Counted from the first letter of the stretch, positions 35,046 through 44,720 are shown. The stretch is 64,000 nucleotides of DNA from Pseudomonadota bacterium (GCA_021779835.1 JAJXZX010000012.1:1-64000), one strand, 5' to 3'. The notes: a model not told the origin generated them from the sequence alone. Numbers and translations: made by a program.

Positions 35046-35456
35046 TCAGCCAAATCCCTCGTCAATCAGTCCTTGATGTTCTTGCCAACTGATACGCACG
35101 ACAGGAATTTCAGAGTATCCAACTGCGATACTCGCGTGAAACCGATGGAAACCATCCTTCAGGCGAAATTGCGGACTTCGTGCAGGCCACGGCCCACTGA
35201 TCTCAATCGGCGGAAGCCCTTGGTCTTGGCACCGAAAGCCTTGCAGAATTGAAACGAAACGTTCTCGGTTAAATAAAGGTGTTCCAATCGAGCGTTGAGG
35301 CGTCTCAATCAGGCGGATTGAAATAATTTCATTATCCGCTCCATCTGTTGGTGTGTAGTGGCACTTCCCGCCTCGATCCCAACTATTCATCTCCGCTGCG
35401 GACCACCACTCGTCCGGGATTTCAAGTTTCTTTCCTGCTGGTGTCAGAAATTCCAC
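35046..35456 (-). CDS. hypothetical protein with ParB/Srx-like fold
   Basis: A 136-residue protein from a GTG with GAGAAG upstream; a TTG at 35489 is an alternative. Residues RLKDGFHRFHASIAVGYSEIPVV match the DGxHRxxA core of the ParB-N/sulfiredoxin fold, and QDQGLPPIEISGPW fits the strand before it. No helix-turn-helix is visible, so it is not a complete partition protein. Its GC content is clearly lower than the neighbours, as is the flanking DNA at 34932-35541, suggesting acquisition by transfer. Function unknown; nuclease, NTPase and modification roles are all possible for this fold. Confidence 0.6.
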   Translation of the reverse strand: MEFLTPAGKKLEIPDEWWSAAEMNSWDRGGKCHYTPTDGADNEIISIRLIETPQRSIGTPLFNRERFVSILQGFRCQDQGLPPIEISGPWPARSPQFRLKDGFHRFHASIAVGYSEIPVVRISWQEHQGLIDEGFG

Positions 35457-35541
35457 CGTTACTTCTCGATTTCGCAGATTGTGTCCCAAAGGCTAATCGT
35501 TGGAAAAAGTGGCACACGACTACCCCTCGCTACCCATCCCC

Positions 35542-38364
35542 TCAATGCGCCTCCGCCCAGTTTGCGCCCACGCCGGCCTCGACAATCAGCGGCACGTCCA
35601 GTTTCACCACCGGTTCCGCCGCATTCTCCATCACCGCCTTGACCCGCGCGATCAGCGCTGCCTCGGCGCCCTCGTCCACTTCGAACAAAAGTTCATCATG
35701 CACCTGCAACAGCATCCTGGCTGGCATCCCCGCAATCGCCTCTGGCATTCGGATCATCGCGCGCCGGATCACATCGGCCGCCGCGCCCTGGATCGGCGCG
35801 TTGATCGCGCCGCGTTTGGCAAAGCCTGCGCCCGGCCCCTTGGCGTTGATCTCTGGCGTGTGGATCTTGCGGCCAAACAGCGTCTGCACATAGCCATGCT
35901 CTTTGGCAAAGGCCACGGTGTCGTCCATGTAGGTCTTGATACCGGGAAACCGCTGGAAATAGCGGTCAATGAACGCCTGCGCCTCCGCGCGAGGAATGCG
36001 CAGGTTGCGCGCCAGACCAAAGCCGGAAATGCCGTAGATCACGCCAAAGTTGATCGCCTTCGCCTGCCGCCGGATATCCGACGTCATCTTCTCCATCGGC
36101 ACGTCGAACATCTCTGACGCGGTCATCGCGTGAATGTCCTGCCCTTCGCGGAACGCCTGTTTCAGCGCCGGAATATCCGCGACATGCGCCAAAATCCGCA
36201 ACTCGATCTGGGAATAATCCAGGCTGACCAGCACCCGCCCCTTGGGCGCCACAAACGCCTCGCGGATGCGCCGCCCCTCTTCCGAGCGCACGGGGATGTT
36301 CTGCAAGTTCGGATCGGTCGAGGCCAAGCGCCCGGTGTTCGCCCCGGCGATGGAATAGGACGTATGCACCCGCCCGGTCTCGGCGTTGATATGTTCCTGC
36401 AACGCATCGGTATAGGTCGATTTCAGCTTGGAAAGCTGCCGCCAGTCCAGCACCCGCGCCGCGAGTTCCGCCGCCTGCGGATGGGTGTCCTGCATCGTGG
36501 TGATGTCTTCCAGCACGTCCGCCCCGGTGGCATAGGCCCCGGTCTTGCCGGTCTTGCCGCCCTCAACCCCCATGCGATCAAACAGGATCTCGCCCAACTG
36601 CTTAGGCGAGCCCACGTTGAACCCCGCCCCCGCGATCTGCTGGATACCATCCTCCAGCCCCGCCATCTTTTGCGCAAATGCGTTCGACATGCGGGACAGC
36701 GTGTCGCGGTCCACCAATATCCCCGCCATCTCCATCGCCGCCAACACCGGCACAAGGGGACGCTCCAGCGTCTCATACACCGTGGTGACGCGTGCCCGGT
36801 GCAACTGCGGCTTGAACAGCGCCCACAGGCGCAGGGTCACATCGGCATCTTCCGCCGCATAGGCCACCGCGTCGTCAATCCCCACCCGGTCAAACGTCAC
36901 CGCCGCCTTGCCCGCGCCCAGCAGCGGCTTGATCGGGATCGGCTCATGCCCCAGATAGCGCTCTGACAGGAAATCCATGCCGTGCCCGTGCAGTCCGGCG
37001 TGCATCGCATAAGACATCAGCATGGTGTCATCGATCGGCGCCACCGCCACGCCTTGGCGGGCAAAAATCTTGGCGTCATACTTCATGTTCTGCCCGATCT
37101 TGAGGATGCTTGCATCCTCCAGCACCGGCTTCAACATGGCAATCGCTTGGTCCAGCGGCATCTGCCCCTCAACCAAGTCGGTCGAGCCGAACAGGTCGCC
37201 GCCGCCCTGCTTATGCCCCAACGGGATGTAGCACGCCTGCCCCGCCACCACGCAAAGCGAGATACCGACCAGCTCCGCCACCATCTCGTCGAGGCTGGTG
37301 GTCTCGGTATCCACCGCCACATAGCCCCGCTCGCGGATCAGGTCGATCCAACGCTGCAACGCGGCCGTGTCGCGCACACATTCATAGCCCTTGGTGTCGA
37401 ACGGCACCTGAGCCGCCACTGGCGCGGGATCTTCCTCTGACGCCGCCGTCGCCGCCACCTCGATCACCGGCGCCGCGATCTTCAGCTTTTCCGCCACCCG
37501 CTTGGTCAGCGTGCGGAACTCCATCTCGGTCAGGAACGCCATGATCGCGTCCGCCTGCGGCACCCGCAACTCCAGATCGTCCAACGAAACGTCCAGCGGC
37601 ATATGCCGGTCCAGCGTCACCAACTGCTTGGAGATGCGGATCAGATCGGCGTTATCCACCAACGCCTCGCGTCGCTTGGGCTGCTTGATCTCGCCCGCCC
37701 GCGCCAGCAGCGTCTCCAGATCGCCGTATTCGTTGATCAGCAGCGCCGCCGTCTTGATGCCAATCCCCGGCGCGCCCGGCACGTTGTCAACCGAATCCCC
37801 TGCGAGCGACTGCACATCCACCACCCGCTCGGGTCCGACGCCGAACTTCTCGATCACCTCGTCGCGGTCGATGCGCTTGTCCTTCATCGGATCGCGCATC
37901 ACCACGCCACCGCCGACCAACTGCATCAGATCCTTGTCGGACGAGATGATCGTCACCTGCCCGCCCGCCTCCACCGCCCGCCGCGCCAGCGTGGCGATAA
38001 TGTCGTCGGCCTCGTAATTCGCCGTCTCCAGACAAGCCACGTTAAACGCCCGCGTCGCCTCGCGTGTCAGCGGAAACTGCGGCCGCAGATCCTCTGGCAG
38101 CTCGGGCCGGTTCGCCTTGTAAAGCGGGTAAAGATCGTTGCGGAAGGTCTTTGAGGAATGGTCAAACACCACCGCGATATGCGTCGGCTGATCGTCGCCG
38201 GAATTGCGCGTCAGCTCATTCCACAGGATGTTGCAAAACCCGGCCACCGCGCCCACCGGCAAACCATCCGATTTCCGCGTCAGCGGTGGCAGCGCGTGAT
38301 AGGCGCGAAAGATATAGGCCGATCCGTCGATCAGATGCAGGTGGTGGCCCTTGCCGAATGCCAT
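35542..38364 (-). CDS. polA: DNA polymerase I
   Basis: A 940-residue three-domain repair/replication polymerase. The 5'-3' exonuclease occupies about residues 1-300 (ANYEADDIIATLARRA, SSDKDLMQLV, SVDNVPGAPGIGIKTA). The proofreading 3'-5' exonuclease is intact, with D352 and E354 in AVDTETTSLDE, and extends through YAAEDADVTLRLW. The polymerase domain has TGRLASTDPNLQNIPVRS, SLDYSQIELRILAH, RRQAKAINFGVIYGIS and LLQVHDELLFEV. Full length and apparently functional. The 3' end meets the AT-richer islet. Confidence 0.98.
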   Translation of the reverse strand: MAFGKGHHLHLIDGSAYIFRAYHALPPLTRKSDGLPVGAVAGFCNILWNELTRNSGDDQPTHIAVVFDHSSKTFRNDLYPLYKANRPELPEDLRPQFPLTREATRAFNVACLETANYEADDIIATLARRAVEAGGQVTIISSDKDLMQLVGGGVVMRDPMKDKRIDRDEVIEKFGVGPERVVDVQSLAGDSVDNVPGAPGIGIKTAALLINEYGDLETLLARAGEIKQPKRREALVDNADLIRISKQLVTLDRHMPLDVSLDDLELRVPQADAIMAFLTEMEFRTLTKRVAEKLKIAAPVIEVAATAASEEDPAPVAAQVPFDTKGYECVRDTAALQRWIDLIRERGYVAVDTETTSLDEMVAELVGISLCVVAGQACYIPLGHKQGGGDLFGSTDLVEGQMPLDQAIAMLKPVLEDASILKIGQNMKYDAKIFARQGVAVAPIDDTMLMSYAMHAGLHGHGMDFLSERYLGHEPIPIKPLLGAGKAAVTFDRVGIDDAVAYAAEDADVTLRLWALFKPQLHRARVTTVYETLERPLVPVLAAMEMAGILVDRDTLSRMSNAFAQKMAGLEDGIQQIAGAGFNVGSPKQLGEILFDRMGVEGGKTGKTGAYATGADVLEDITTMQDTHPQAAELAARVLDWRQLSKLKSTYTDALQEHINAETGRVHTSYSIAGANTGRLASTDPNLQNIPVRSEEGRRIREAFVAPKGRVLVSLDYSQIELRILAHVADIPALKQAFREGQDIHAMTASEMFDVPMEKMTSDIRRQAKAINFGVIYGISGFGLARNLRIPRAEAQAFIDRYFQRFPGIKTYMDDTVAFAKEHGYVQTLFGRKIHTPEINAKGPGAGFAKRGAINAPIQGAAADVIRRAMIRMPEAIAGMPARMLLQVHDELLFEVDEGAEAALIARVKAVMENAAEPVVKLDVPLIVEAGVGANWAEAH

Positions 38365-38445
38365 CGCGGGTCTCCTTCAGGATCGGTGTCAGTCAGGGCC
38401 ACCGAAAGGCGGCCCCGGCGCAGGCCTTAGCACTGGTCACGCGCG

Positions 38446-38503
38446 GGCGCGCGCCTCAGTGATCGTCGTGCGCCGGCGCGCGCCTCAATGATCGTCGTGC
38501 GCG
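38446..38503. repeat. 29-bp tandem duplication at the 3' end of the zinc-finger gene
   Basis: GGCGCGCGCCTCA-R-TGATC with the following CGTCGTGCGC occurs at 38446-38474 and again at 38475-38503, differing only at single positions. The right copy contains the last codons and stop of the CHCC zinc-finger gene (minus strand); the left copy repeats those codons and stop downstream. Confidence 0.85.
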
Positions 38504-38670
38504 TGCTCGCGGTCGATTTCATAGCGCTTGTCGCAATAGCCACATTCGACAAACCCTGTATCATGCGGGATCGTCAGCCAGACGCGCGGATGCCCCAAGG
38601 CCCCCACACCGCCGTCACAGGCGACTTTCCATTCCGTCACGACTTGCGTCTCGGGGGCTTGGGTGGTCAT
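38485..38670 (-). CDS. CHCC zinc-finger protein (NDUFS6-like)
   Basis: A 61-residue protein with the zf-CHCC pattern C-x(9)-H...C-x2-C ([17 protein letters not shown] and [13 protein letters not shown]). It is homologous to NDUFS6, the 13-kDa zinc subunit of respiratory complex I, and to the alphaproteobacterial accessory protein. The ATG at 38670 has GGAG 8 nt upstream. The C terminus is His/Asp-rich (EHAHDDH). A small stand-alone gene between polA and an ABC ATPase. Confidence 0.88.
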   Translation of the reverse strand: MTTQAPETQVVTEWKVACDGGVGALGHPRVWLTIPHDTGFVECGYCDKRYEIDREHAHDDH

Positions 38671-38771
38671 TCGTATCGCTCCGTTCCTTGCAGCATCTGC
38701 CAAAGCGGCATAAGTCGGCAGGCATGATAGCGTCAAGCCCACGATGGGCAAGGCCAGAGCCGGGGCAGCCC

Positions 38772-39716
38772 ATGACCGCCAATGCAATCGAGATCCAAGG
38801 TTTGCGCAAAACGTACCGCGCGATGGGCAACCAGCCCCCGAAAGAGGCGCTGAAGGGCATCGACCTCAACATCCCCGCCGGGTCGATCTTCGGCCTGCTC
38901 GGCCCCAATGGCGCGGGCAAATCAACCCTGATCAACATCCTCGCCGGGCTCGTGCTGAAAACCGAAGGCCGGGTGAAAATCTGGGGATTCGATCAAGACG
39001 TGAACCCCCGCCAAAGCCGCGCCGCGATCGGCATCATGCCGCAAGAGCTGAACATGGACCCGTTCTTCACCGCACGTGCCGCCCTTGAGGTGCAAGCGGG
39101 CCTTTACGGCGTCCCCAAAGCGCAGCGCCGGACGGAGGAGATCCTCGCCCTCATCGGCCTCACTGACAAGGCCGACGCTTGGGCGCGCAGCCTCTCGGGC
39201 GGCATGCGGCGCAGACTGCTGCTGGGCAAGGCGCTGGTGCATTCCCCGCAAATCCTCGTGCTGGATGAACCCACCGCGGGCGTCGATATCGAACTGCGCC
39301 AGATGCTCTGGACCAATGTGCGCAAATTGAACGATGAGGGGATGACCATCATCCTCACCACCCATTACCTCGAAGAGGCGGAAGAGATGTGCGACGAGAT
39401 CGCCATCATCAACCACGGCGCGGTGGTCGTACGTGACCGCACCGCCAACCTGCTGGCCCGCATCGACACCAAAACGCTGGTGATCCAGCCAGAGGCCCCC
39501 GCCCCCGCCGACATCCCAATGCCCGACGGCGTCACCCTCGACCGCCGCCGCGATGGCGCGCTGGCCTTCACCTACCACCGCAACCGCACCTCGGCCAACG
39601 CGGTGCTGGACGCCCTGCGCAACGGGGGCATCACCATCCGCGACGTCGCCAGCGAAGAGGCGGATCTGGAGGACGTGTTCCTCTCCCTCACCTCCTCCGG
39701 AACCGCCGCCCGCTAA
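38772..39716 (+). CDS. ABC transporter ATP-binding protein, ABC-2/export type
   Basis: A 314-residue ATPase of the DrrA/CcmA-like export class. Walker A is GPNGAGKST (near residue 45), the Q-loop is MPQELNM, the signature [15 protein letters not shown], Walker [13 protein letters not shown], and the H-loop [14 protein letters not shown]. The C-terminal part (about 220-314) is the extension found in exporters. The normal partner is an ABC-2 permease; none is next to it on either side. The start at 38772 matches the family; an upstream extension covers the divergent intergenic region. Confidence 0.88.
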   Translation: MTANAIEIQGLRKTYRAMGNQPPKEALKGIDLNIPAGSIFGLLGPNGAGKSTLINILAGLVLKTEGRVKIWGFDQDVNPRQSRAAIGIMPQELNMDPFFTARAALEVQAGLYGVPKAQRRTEEILALIGLTDKADAWARSLSGGMRRRLLLGKALVHSPQILVLDEPTAGVDIELRQMLWTNVRKLNDEGMTIILTTHYLEEAEEMCDEIAIINHGAVVVRDRTANLLARIDTKTLVIQPEAPAPADIPMPDGVTLDRRRDGALAFTYHRNRTSANAVLDALRNGGITIRDVASEEADLEDVFLSLTSSGTAAR

Positions 39717-39856
39717 GGGCCAAGGCCTGTGGCAAGATTGCCCGACCCGGAAAAATTCCCGTCTGCCAGCCAATCCGTCAGCAAAGCGTCATCCGTGATC
39801 TGGCAAACAGCACGTCGATCACATTTGGGTGATCGCAAGCGGCTGGGGAGCCACCT

Positions 39857-40813
39857 ATGTTTCTAGTGCAGGCCGTACCGGCCCCGCTTCACGCCGATCA
39901 GCCCGCAGTCAGCGCGCCGCCACCGGGCCGCATCGCCGGCCTCGTGCGGATCGCCAACCATGCCCGCACCCTGACACGCGACGCGCCGCTGTCCGAGGTC
40001 AAATCCTTCGTGACCCGCGCCGTCCTCTGTCCGCGCCGCATCGCCGCGCATCTGGAGTTTGTCGCCGCCTTCCAACACCACCACGGTCTTGCCGCTACCG
40101 GCCTGCGCACCGCCATACCGAAGCCGCTGAAACCCTATCTCACCACCGGTTGCCCGCTGCCCCGCCGCATCGCGCTGCTGCACGCGCACCATCGCGCCAG
40201 CGCCGCCCTGCCGCGCGCTATTCTTCACGCGGTCTGGGGCGCCGAGCCGCTTCTTGTCGCCCACCTGACCGGCGTGCGCGGCGGCCATTATGGCCTGTGG
40301 ATAGAGCCTGCGCATCACACCCGCCACGAAGGCGAAATCGCGCTAAGCTTCGACGAACTCGACCCCGCCACCGGCGCGCGTATGCCGCTGGGCCGCCTCA
40401 CCTTCCTGCTGGGGTTCGACGCGGCCTCGGCGCCAATTCTGATGATCGGTGGCCTGCAAGGCCCGCGCAACGCTGCCGCCAAAGCGGCCATCGTCACCGC
40501 TACCCGCAACCTGAAAGGCCTGCGGCCCAAGGCGGCGCTGTTTCTTGCCGCGCAGGCGATTGCGGCGAACTGCGGCTGCACCGCCATCCATGCCGTCTCG
40601 AACGAAACCCACCTCATCAACGTGCGCAAACAGCGCGCGCGCAAGCGGATGACGGCGGATTACGATGCCTTCTGGCTGGAACGCGGCGGCCAGCCGGACG
40701 GTCCCCTTGGCTACAAGATGCCGCTTCTGGCGCCCGACCCCAAGCCGTTCCGCGCCGACCTCGTGGCCGCCATCGCGGCGCTATTTAGCGCCGCGCGCGC
40801 TCAGGCCGCCTGA
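39857..40813 (+). CDS. VirK/YbjX (DUF535) family protein
   Basis: A 318-residue protein of the DUF535/VirK family. Key conserved stretches are LTFLLGFDAASAPILMIGGLQGPRN, TRNLKGLRPKAALFLAAQAIA, IHAVSNETHLINVRKQRARKRM and YDAFWLERGG. Members are linked to surface and virulence functions in enteric bacteria, but biochemical activity is not known. The gene is solitary and overlaps the 3' end of the convergent aroE-like gene by 13 bp. Interval 39717-39856 holds nothing notable. Confidence 0.85.
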   Translation: MFLVQAVPAPLHADQPAVSAPPPGRIAGLVRIANHARTLTRDAPLSEVKSFVTRAVLCPRRIAAHLEFVAAFQHHHGLAATGLRTAIPKPLKPYLTTGCPLPRRIALLHAHHRASAALPRAILHAVWGAEPLLVAHLTGVRGGHYGLWIEPAHHTRHEGEIALSFDELDPATGARMPLGRLTFLLGFDAASAPILMIGGLQGPRNAAAKAAIVTATRNLKGLRPKAALFLAAQAIAANCGCTAIHAVSNETHLINVRKQRARKRMTADYDAFWLERGGQPDGPLGYKMPLLAPDPKPFRADLVAAIAALFSAARAQAA

Positions 40814-41658
40814 TCCAGCAGCCCCGCGCGCAGCTGCGCCTGGGCATCGACGCTGTGCCCGGTGAAAATCTCGAACGCCTGCACGCCTTGGTAAAAGAAC
40901 AGCTCATAGCCGCTTAGCACGTTGACGCCCGCAGCGGCCGCCTCGACGGTGAATTGCGTGTCCACCGGCGTATAAACCGCATCAAACGCCCAAGCGCGCC
41001 CCGGCCACAAATCGCCCGGCACCGGCGTGCCGCCATAGCCCACCATGCCCACCGGCGTCGCGTTCACCACGCCATCCGCCCCGTGCAGCGCCTCGGCCAC
41101 GTCGCGCGCCAACACCACGCGCGGCGCGCCCGCGCCGATCGCCGCCAGCCCCTCTGCCAACGACTGCGCCTTAGACGCATCGCGGTCCAGAATCCGCACC
41201 TCTTGCGCCCCCAGCAGCGCCAGCGCAAAGCCAATCGCCCGCCCGACGCCGCCCGCCCCGATCAGCACCACACGCCCCGGCGCCACAGCGCCGAACCGCG
41301 CGCGATAGGCCGCGGCAAAGCCGGAATAATCGGTGTTGAACCCCTGCGCCCCCTCGGGCGTGAACAACACCGTGTTCACCGCCCCCAGCCGCCGGATATT
41401 CGCGTCCGCCACCTGCACACGCGCCACCACCGCCTCTTTGAACGGATAAGTCACGTTGACGCCGCGATAGCCCTCGTCCGCGCATTTCTCCAGAACCTCG
41501 GCGAAGGTCAGCCCCAGCTCTGCCGGGATCAGCAGATCATAGCTCACCTCCAGCCCCGCCAGCCGCCCCGCGATCCGATGCAGCGCGGGCGAGCGTGACG
41601 CCTTGATATTGCCCCCGATCAGCCCCAGCTTGACGCGGGCGCGTGTCGCCATAGCCAT
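40801..41658 (-). CDS. quinate/shikimate dehydrogenase (AroE family)
   Basis: A 285-residue AroE-family enzyme that interconverts shikimate and 3-dehydroshikimate or quinate and 3-dehydroquinate. The substrate serines are in KASRSPALH (S21, S23), the catalytic lysine is K74 (YPFKEAV), and N95 and D110 bind substrate. The nucleotide loop is GAGGVG (134-139), and an aspartate D158 follows the second strand (ILDRD), which argues for NAD rather than NADP. SRSPALH and that aspartate suggest the catabolic quinate/shikimate type rather than the biosynthetic AroE. Next to a TRAP transporter and aroQ. Confidence 0.85.
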   Translation of the reverse strand: MAMATRARVKLGLIGGNIKASRSPALHRIAGRLAGLEVSYDLLIPAELGLTFAEVLEKCADEGYRGVNVTYPFKEAVVARVQVADANIRRLGAVNTVLFTPEGAQGFNTDYSGFAAAYRARFGAVAPGRVVLIGAGGVGRAIGFALALLGAQEVRILDRDASKAQSLAEGLAAIGAGAPRVVLARDVAEALHGADGVVNATPVGMVGYGGTPVPGDLWPGRAWAFDAVYTPVDTQFTVEAAAAGVNVLSGYELFFYQGVQAFEIFTGHSVDAQAQLRAGLLDQAA

Positions 41659-41662
41659 CCGC

Positions 41663-42958
41663 TTATCCCTTGTATCCCATCATGCATGGCAGACCCAACG
41701 TAAGCTCCGGCACCAGGATCAGCACCAGCAACGCCACAACCAGCACCGCGACAAACACCCAAATCTCGCGGATCATGTCCTTCAGCGGGATGCCGGTAAT
41801 GCCGTTCAGCACGAACAACACGATGCCATAGGGCGGCGTAATCAACCCGATCATGCAGTTCACCACGATCACCACGCCGAAATACACAAGGTCGATGCCC
41901 AGTGCGTGACAGGCCGGAATGAACAGCGGCACGATCACCAGAATGATGGTCGAGGCGTCCAGCAGACATCCCAGCAACAGCACCAGCGCGTTCACCACCA
42001 GCATAAAGGCCAGCGGCCCGACATGCAGCGCGTCGATGAACACCGCCATCTTGGTCGGAATGTTTTCCGAGGCGACGATATAGTTGAAAATCAGCGCGCC
42101 GCCGATCACCAGCCCGACCGAGGCTGACGACATGACAGAGCCGCGCATGATCTCGTAAAACCCGCGCCAGCTCAGCGCGCGATAGAACACCACCGCCAGC
42201 AACAGCGCGTAAAACGCCGCGACTGCTGCCGCCTCGGTCGGCGTCGTGACGCCGCCATAGATGCCATACAGCAGGATCGCCGGCATCAGCAGCGCTGGAA
42301 ACGCATTCACCGTCAGCTTCGGCAGCTCGGTGATCGGCACCGGCTCGTCCAGCCCAAAGCCCCGCTTTTTCGCAGCATACCAGTTCATGCCCATCAGCAT
42401 CACGCCCATGAACAGCCCCGGCACGACCCCGCCCATGAACAGCGCGCCAATCGACGTGCCCGAAATCAGCGAATACATCACCATCGGGATCGAGGGCGGA
42501 ATGATCGGCCCGATGGTCGAGGCCGCAGCGGTGATCGCCGCCGCATAGGCGGCCGGATAGCGCCCATCCTTGCGCATCATTTCGATGATAACTTTGCCCA
42601 AGCCCGCCGCATCGGCCACCGCCGACCCCGACATGCCCGCGAAAATCACGTTCGCCACCACGTTGACAAGGCCAAGCCCGCCGCGGAACCGCCCCACCAG
42701 TGCCACGCAGAACTTCAGCAACCGGTCGCTGATCGTGCCTGCGTTCATGATGTTCGCCGCAACGATGAACAGCGGCACCGCCAGCAGGATGAAGTTGTCG
42801 TATAGCCCCTGCACCATCTGCTCGGCAGGCAGGCTGAGGTCTTGGCCCGCGAACAGCACATAGCTGATCGCCGACAGGATCATCGCCATTGCAATCGGCA
42901 TACCGATTGCGGCCAACACCATAAGGATGGCCAGACAAGACGAGAAAGCAATGCTCAT
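41663..42958 (-). CDS. TRAP transporter large permease (DctM)
   Basis: A 431-residue integral membrane protein with about twelve spans, the sodium-coupled translocation subunit of a TRAP system. Typical blocks are LSLPAEQMVQGLYDNFILLAVPLFI, AGMSGSAVADAAGLGKVIIEMM, GRYPAAYAAAITAAASTIGPIIPPSIPMVMY and GIDLVYFGVVIVVNCMIGLITPPYGIVLFVL. It ends four bases before the aroE-like start and overlaps the small permease gene by four bases, which points to a single operon. Confidence 0.95.
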   Translation of the reverse strand: MSIAFSSCLAILMVLAAIGMPIAMAMILSAISYVLFAGQDLSLPAEQMVQGLYDNFILLAVPLFIVAANIMNAGTISDRLLKFCVALVGRFRGGLGLVNVVANVIFAGMSGSAVADAAGLGKVIIEMMRKDGRYPAAYAAAITAAASTIGPIIPPSIPMVMYSLISGTSIGALFMGGVVPGLFMGVMLMGMNWYAAKKRGFGLDEPVPITELPKLTVNAFPALLMPAILLYGIYGGVTTPTEAAAVAAFYALLLAVVFYRALSWRGFYEIMRGSVMSSASVGLVIGGALIFNYIVASENIPTKMAVFIDALHVGPLAFMLVVNALVLLLGCLLDASTIILVIVPLFIPACHALGIDLVYFGVVIVVNCMIGLITPPYGIVLFVLNGITGIPLKDMIREIWVFVAVLVVALLVLILVPELTLGLPCMMGYKG

Positions 42959-43488
42959 GGCAGGTGGACCTCTTCGCCTTCAATCAACGCATCATGGCCG
43001 GGAAACACCGCATCTGGCGATCCGCCGCGCAGCATGGAAATTGCCCGCACGCCGTAGCGCAGGATCATCATCCCCAGAAACACGCCATAGATCGAAAAGA
43101 CATACCCCAGGGGGATCTCCAGCGTCGAAGACCTCTGAATATTATAGAAACTGATGAAGCCCCAGGTCGCCTTGGCCGACAACCCCAGCCCCCCCACCAC
43201 CGCAACCGCCGACAAAAGCGCGAATATCCGGCGGCGGCGCAAACCAACCGCCAGATACAACGTGTCGAACTTGATGTGATCGCGGTCATCAAGACAGAAC
43301 GCGGCCACCCAAAACACAATCCAAAGCCACAGGGTTGATACCAGCTCTTGCGTCCAGCCGATCGAAAACGGCAAGACGTAGCGCGCGAAAATCTGCAACA
43401 GGAAGGTCGCGAACATGGCGGTAAGCATGATTACCGCCACATTCTCGGCCCGCGCCCGGAGCCACATCAGAACCGGCATCATCCCCAT
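42955..43488 (-). CDS. TRAP transporter small permease (DctQ)
   Basis: A 177-residue membrane protein with four spans, including IGWTQELVSTLWLWIVFWVAAFCLDDRDHI, a conserved DctQ motif. Works with the DctM-type subunit to receive ligand from the binding protein. It starts four bases after the binding-protein stop. Confidence 0.93.
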   Translation of the reverse strand: MGMMPVLMWLRARAENVAVIMLTAMFATFLLQIFARYVLPFSIGWTQELVSTLWLWIVFWVAAFCLDDRDHIKFDTLYLAVGLRRRRIFALLSAVAVVGGLGLSAKATWGFISFYNIQRSSTLEIPLGYVFSIYGVFLGMMILRYGVRAISMLRGGSPDAVFPGHDALIEGEEVHLP

Positions 43489-43492
43489 GCCC

Positions 43493-44491
43493 TCACAAAG
43501 CGTTGATCTGATCGACCATGCCCTTGGGCCAGGTCTTCGAGAAATCCGACTTCAGATATTCGCCCTGCACATGGGTGCGGAACGCCTCCAGATCGGGGGC
43601 GTAAACATCCAGACCCTGCGTCTTGAAGAAGCTCTCAAGGTCGCTCTCCAGCTTCAATTGCGCCTGACGCGCGCTTTCCGCCGCATCATCCGCCGCCTTC
43701 TGCAACGTCGCCTGATCTGCCGGGCTCATCTTGTCCCACACCGCTTTCGAGAAGGCGATGTAGTTCTGGTCCACCAGATGCGAGGTCAGGCAGATCTGTT
43801 TGGTGACCTCATAGAACTTGGAGTCCTTGTCGGTCGGCAGCGGGTTGTCCTGACCATCGATCGCGCCGGACTGCAACGCGGTATACACTTCGGTAAACGC
43901 CACCGGAACCGGGTTCGCGCCCAGCGCACGGCCAAGGAACAGCCACGCATCGGTGCCCGGCATCCGCAGCTTGATCCCCTTCAGATCCGCCGGCGTCTTG
44001 ACGTTCAACTCTGCCTTCGACTGGCGCAGGTTCAACTGGCGACGGCCCAGATACATCACCGACAACAGCTTGATGCCCAGCTTGTCCTCGACGCCCTTCT
44101 TCATGGCATCCATGAACGGTGCCGCGAACACCTTCTTCTGATGCTCGGCGTCTTTCAGCAGATAGCCTGCGGTAAAGATCGACCATTCCGGGATGATCTG
44201 CGCCAATTCCTGCGGCGAGGTGATCGACATATCCAGGTTGCCGCGCGCAATCGCAACCAACTCGGTGCCCTGCTTGAACAGCGTGGCGTTCCAATGCGGC
44301 TCGAACGTGGCAAAGCCCGCAACCGCCGGCCCGAACACGTCGGTCATCGCCACAGCACGCGCGTCGCTGGGCGTCATCGGGCCAGACATGCGGATGGTGA
44401 TCTTGTCGGCGGCAAACACCGCGCCAGAGGTCGCAACAAGCGCGCCTGCGGCCGCACTGGCCAGCAAGGTGCGGCGATTAATCGTCGTCAT
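43493..44491 (-). CDS. TRAP transporter substrate-binding protein (DctP)
   Basis: A 332-residue periplasmic receptor. The leader INRRTLLASAAAGAL carries a twin-arginine-like motif and ends FAADK. The mature part has the DctP arginine motif region LKGIKLRMPGTDAWLFLGRALGANP and VPVAFTEVYTALQSGAIDGQDNPLP, which binds a carboxylate. GGGAGG precedes the ATG at 44491; an ATG at 44560 would insert 23 residues before the signal. A carboxylated substrate such as quinate or shikimate is inferred from the neighbouring enzymes. Confidence 0.94.
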   Translation of the reverse strand: MTTINRRTLLASAAAGALVATSGAVFAADKITIRMSGPMTPSDARAVAMTDVFGPAVAGFATFEPHWNATLFKQGTELVAIARGNLDMSITSPQELAQIIPEWSIFTAGYLLKDAEHQKKVFAAPFMDAMKKGVEDKLGIKLLSVMYLGRRQLNLRQSKAELNVKTPADLKGIKLRMPGTDAWLFLGRALGANPVPVAFTEVYTALQSGAIDGQDNPLPTDKDSKFYEVTKQICLTSHLVDQNYIAFSKAVWDKMSPADQATLQKAADDAAESARQAQLKLESDLESFFKTQGLDVYAPDLEAFRTHVQGEYLKSDFSKTWPKGMVDQINAL

Positions 44492-44604
44492 GGTGGGTCT
44501 CCTCCCTGAGTTTTGCATGACGCCGGCGGTCTCCGCCCCCCTGCGCCTTCGAACCTTCATCTCACATGTTGTATTTCGAGTCTAGCTAAAATCGATTATT
44601 GTCC

Positions 44605-44617
44605 TTATACATGATAA
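44605..44617. promoter_or_regulatory. candidate operator between the TRAP genes and the GntR gene
   Basis: TTATACATGATAA is a 4-5-4 inverted repeat in the AT-rich 229-bp divergent gap. FCD-type GntR proteins often bind such short palindromes. No promoter boxes are certain. Confidence 0.3.
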
Positions 44618-44720
44618 AGTGGACTATATCCGCTATACCGGAAACCTATCCACCGTCCTTGCCGCCCCTTCCGCCATGCGGCAGGGTAACAGCGGGAAAA
44701 CCCCGAGTCGGAGCCGCAGG

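Noticed and set aside
41619-42983. 454-codon frame on the same strand as the DctM permease, shifted by one
   Set aside because: Out of frame with an obvious membrane permease and rich in Arg, Gly and Ala without hydrophobic helices.
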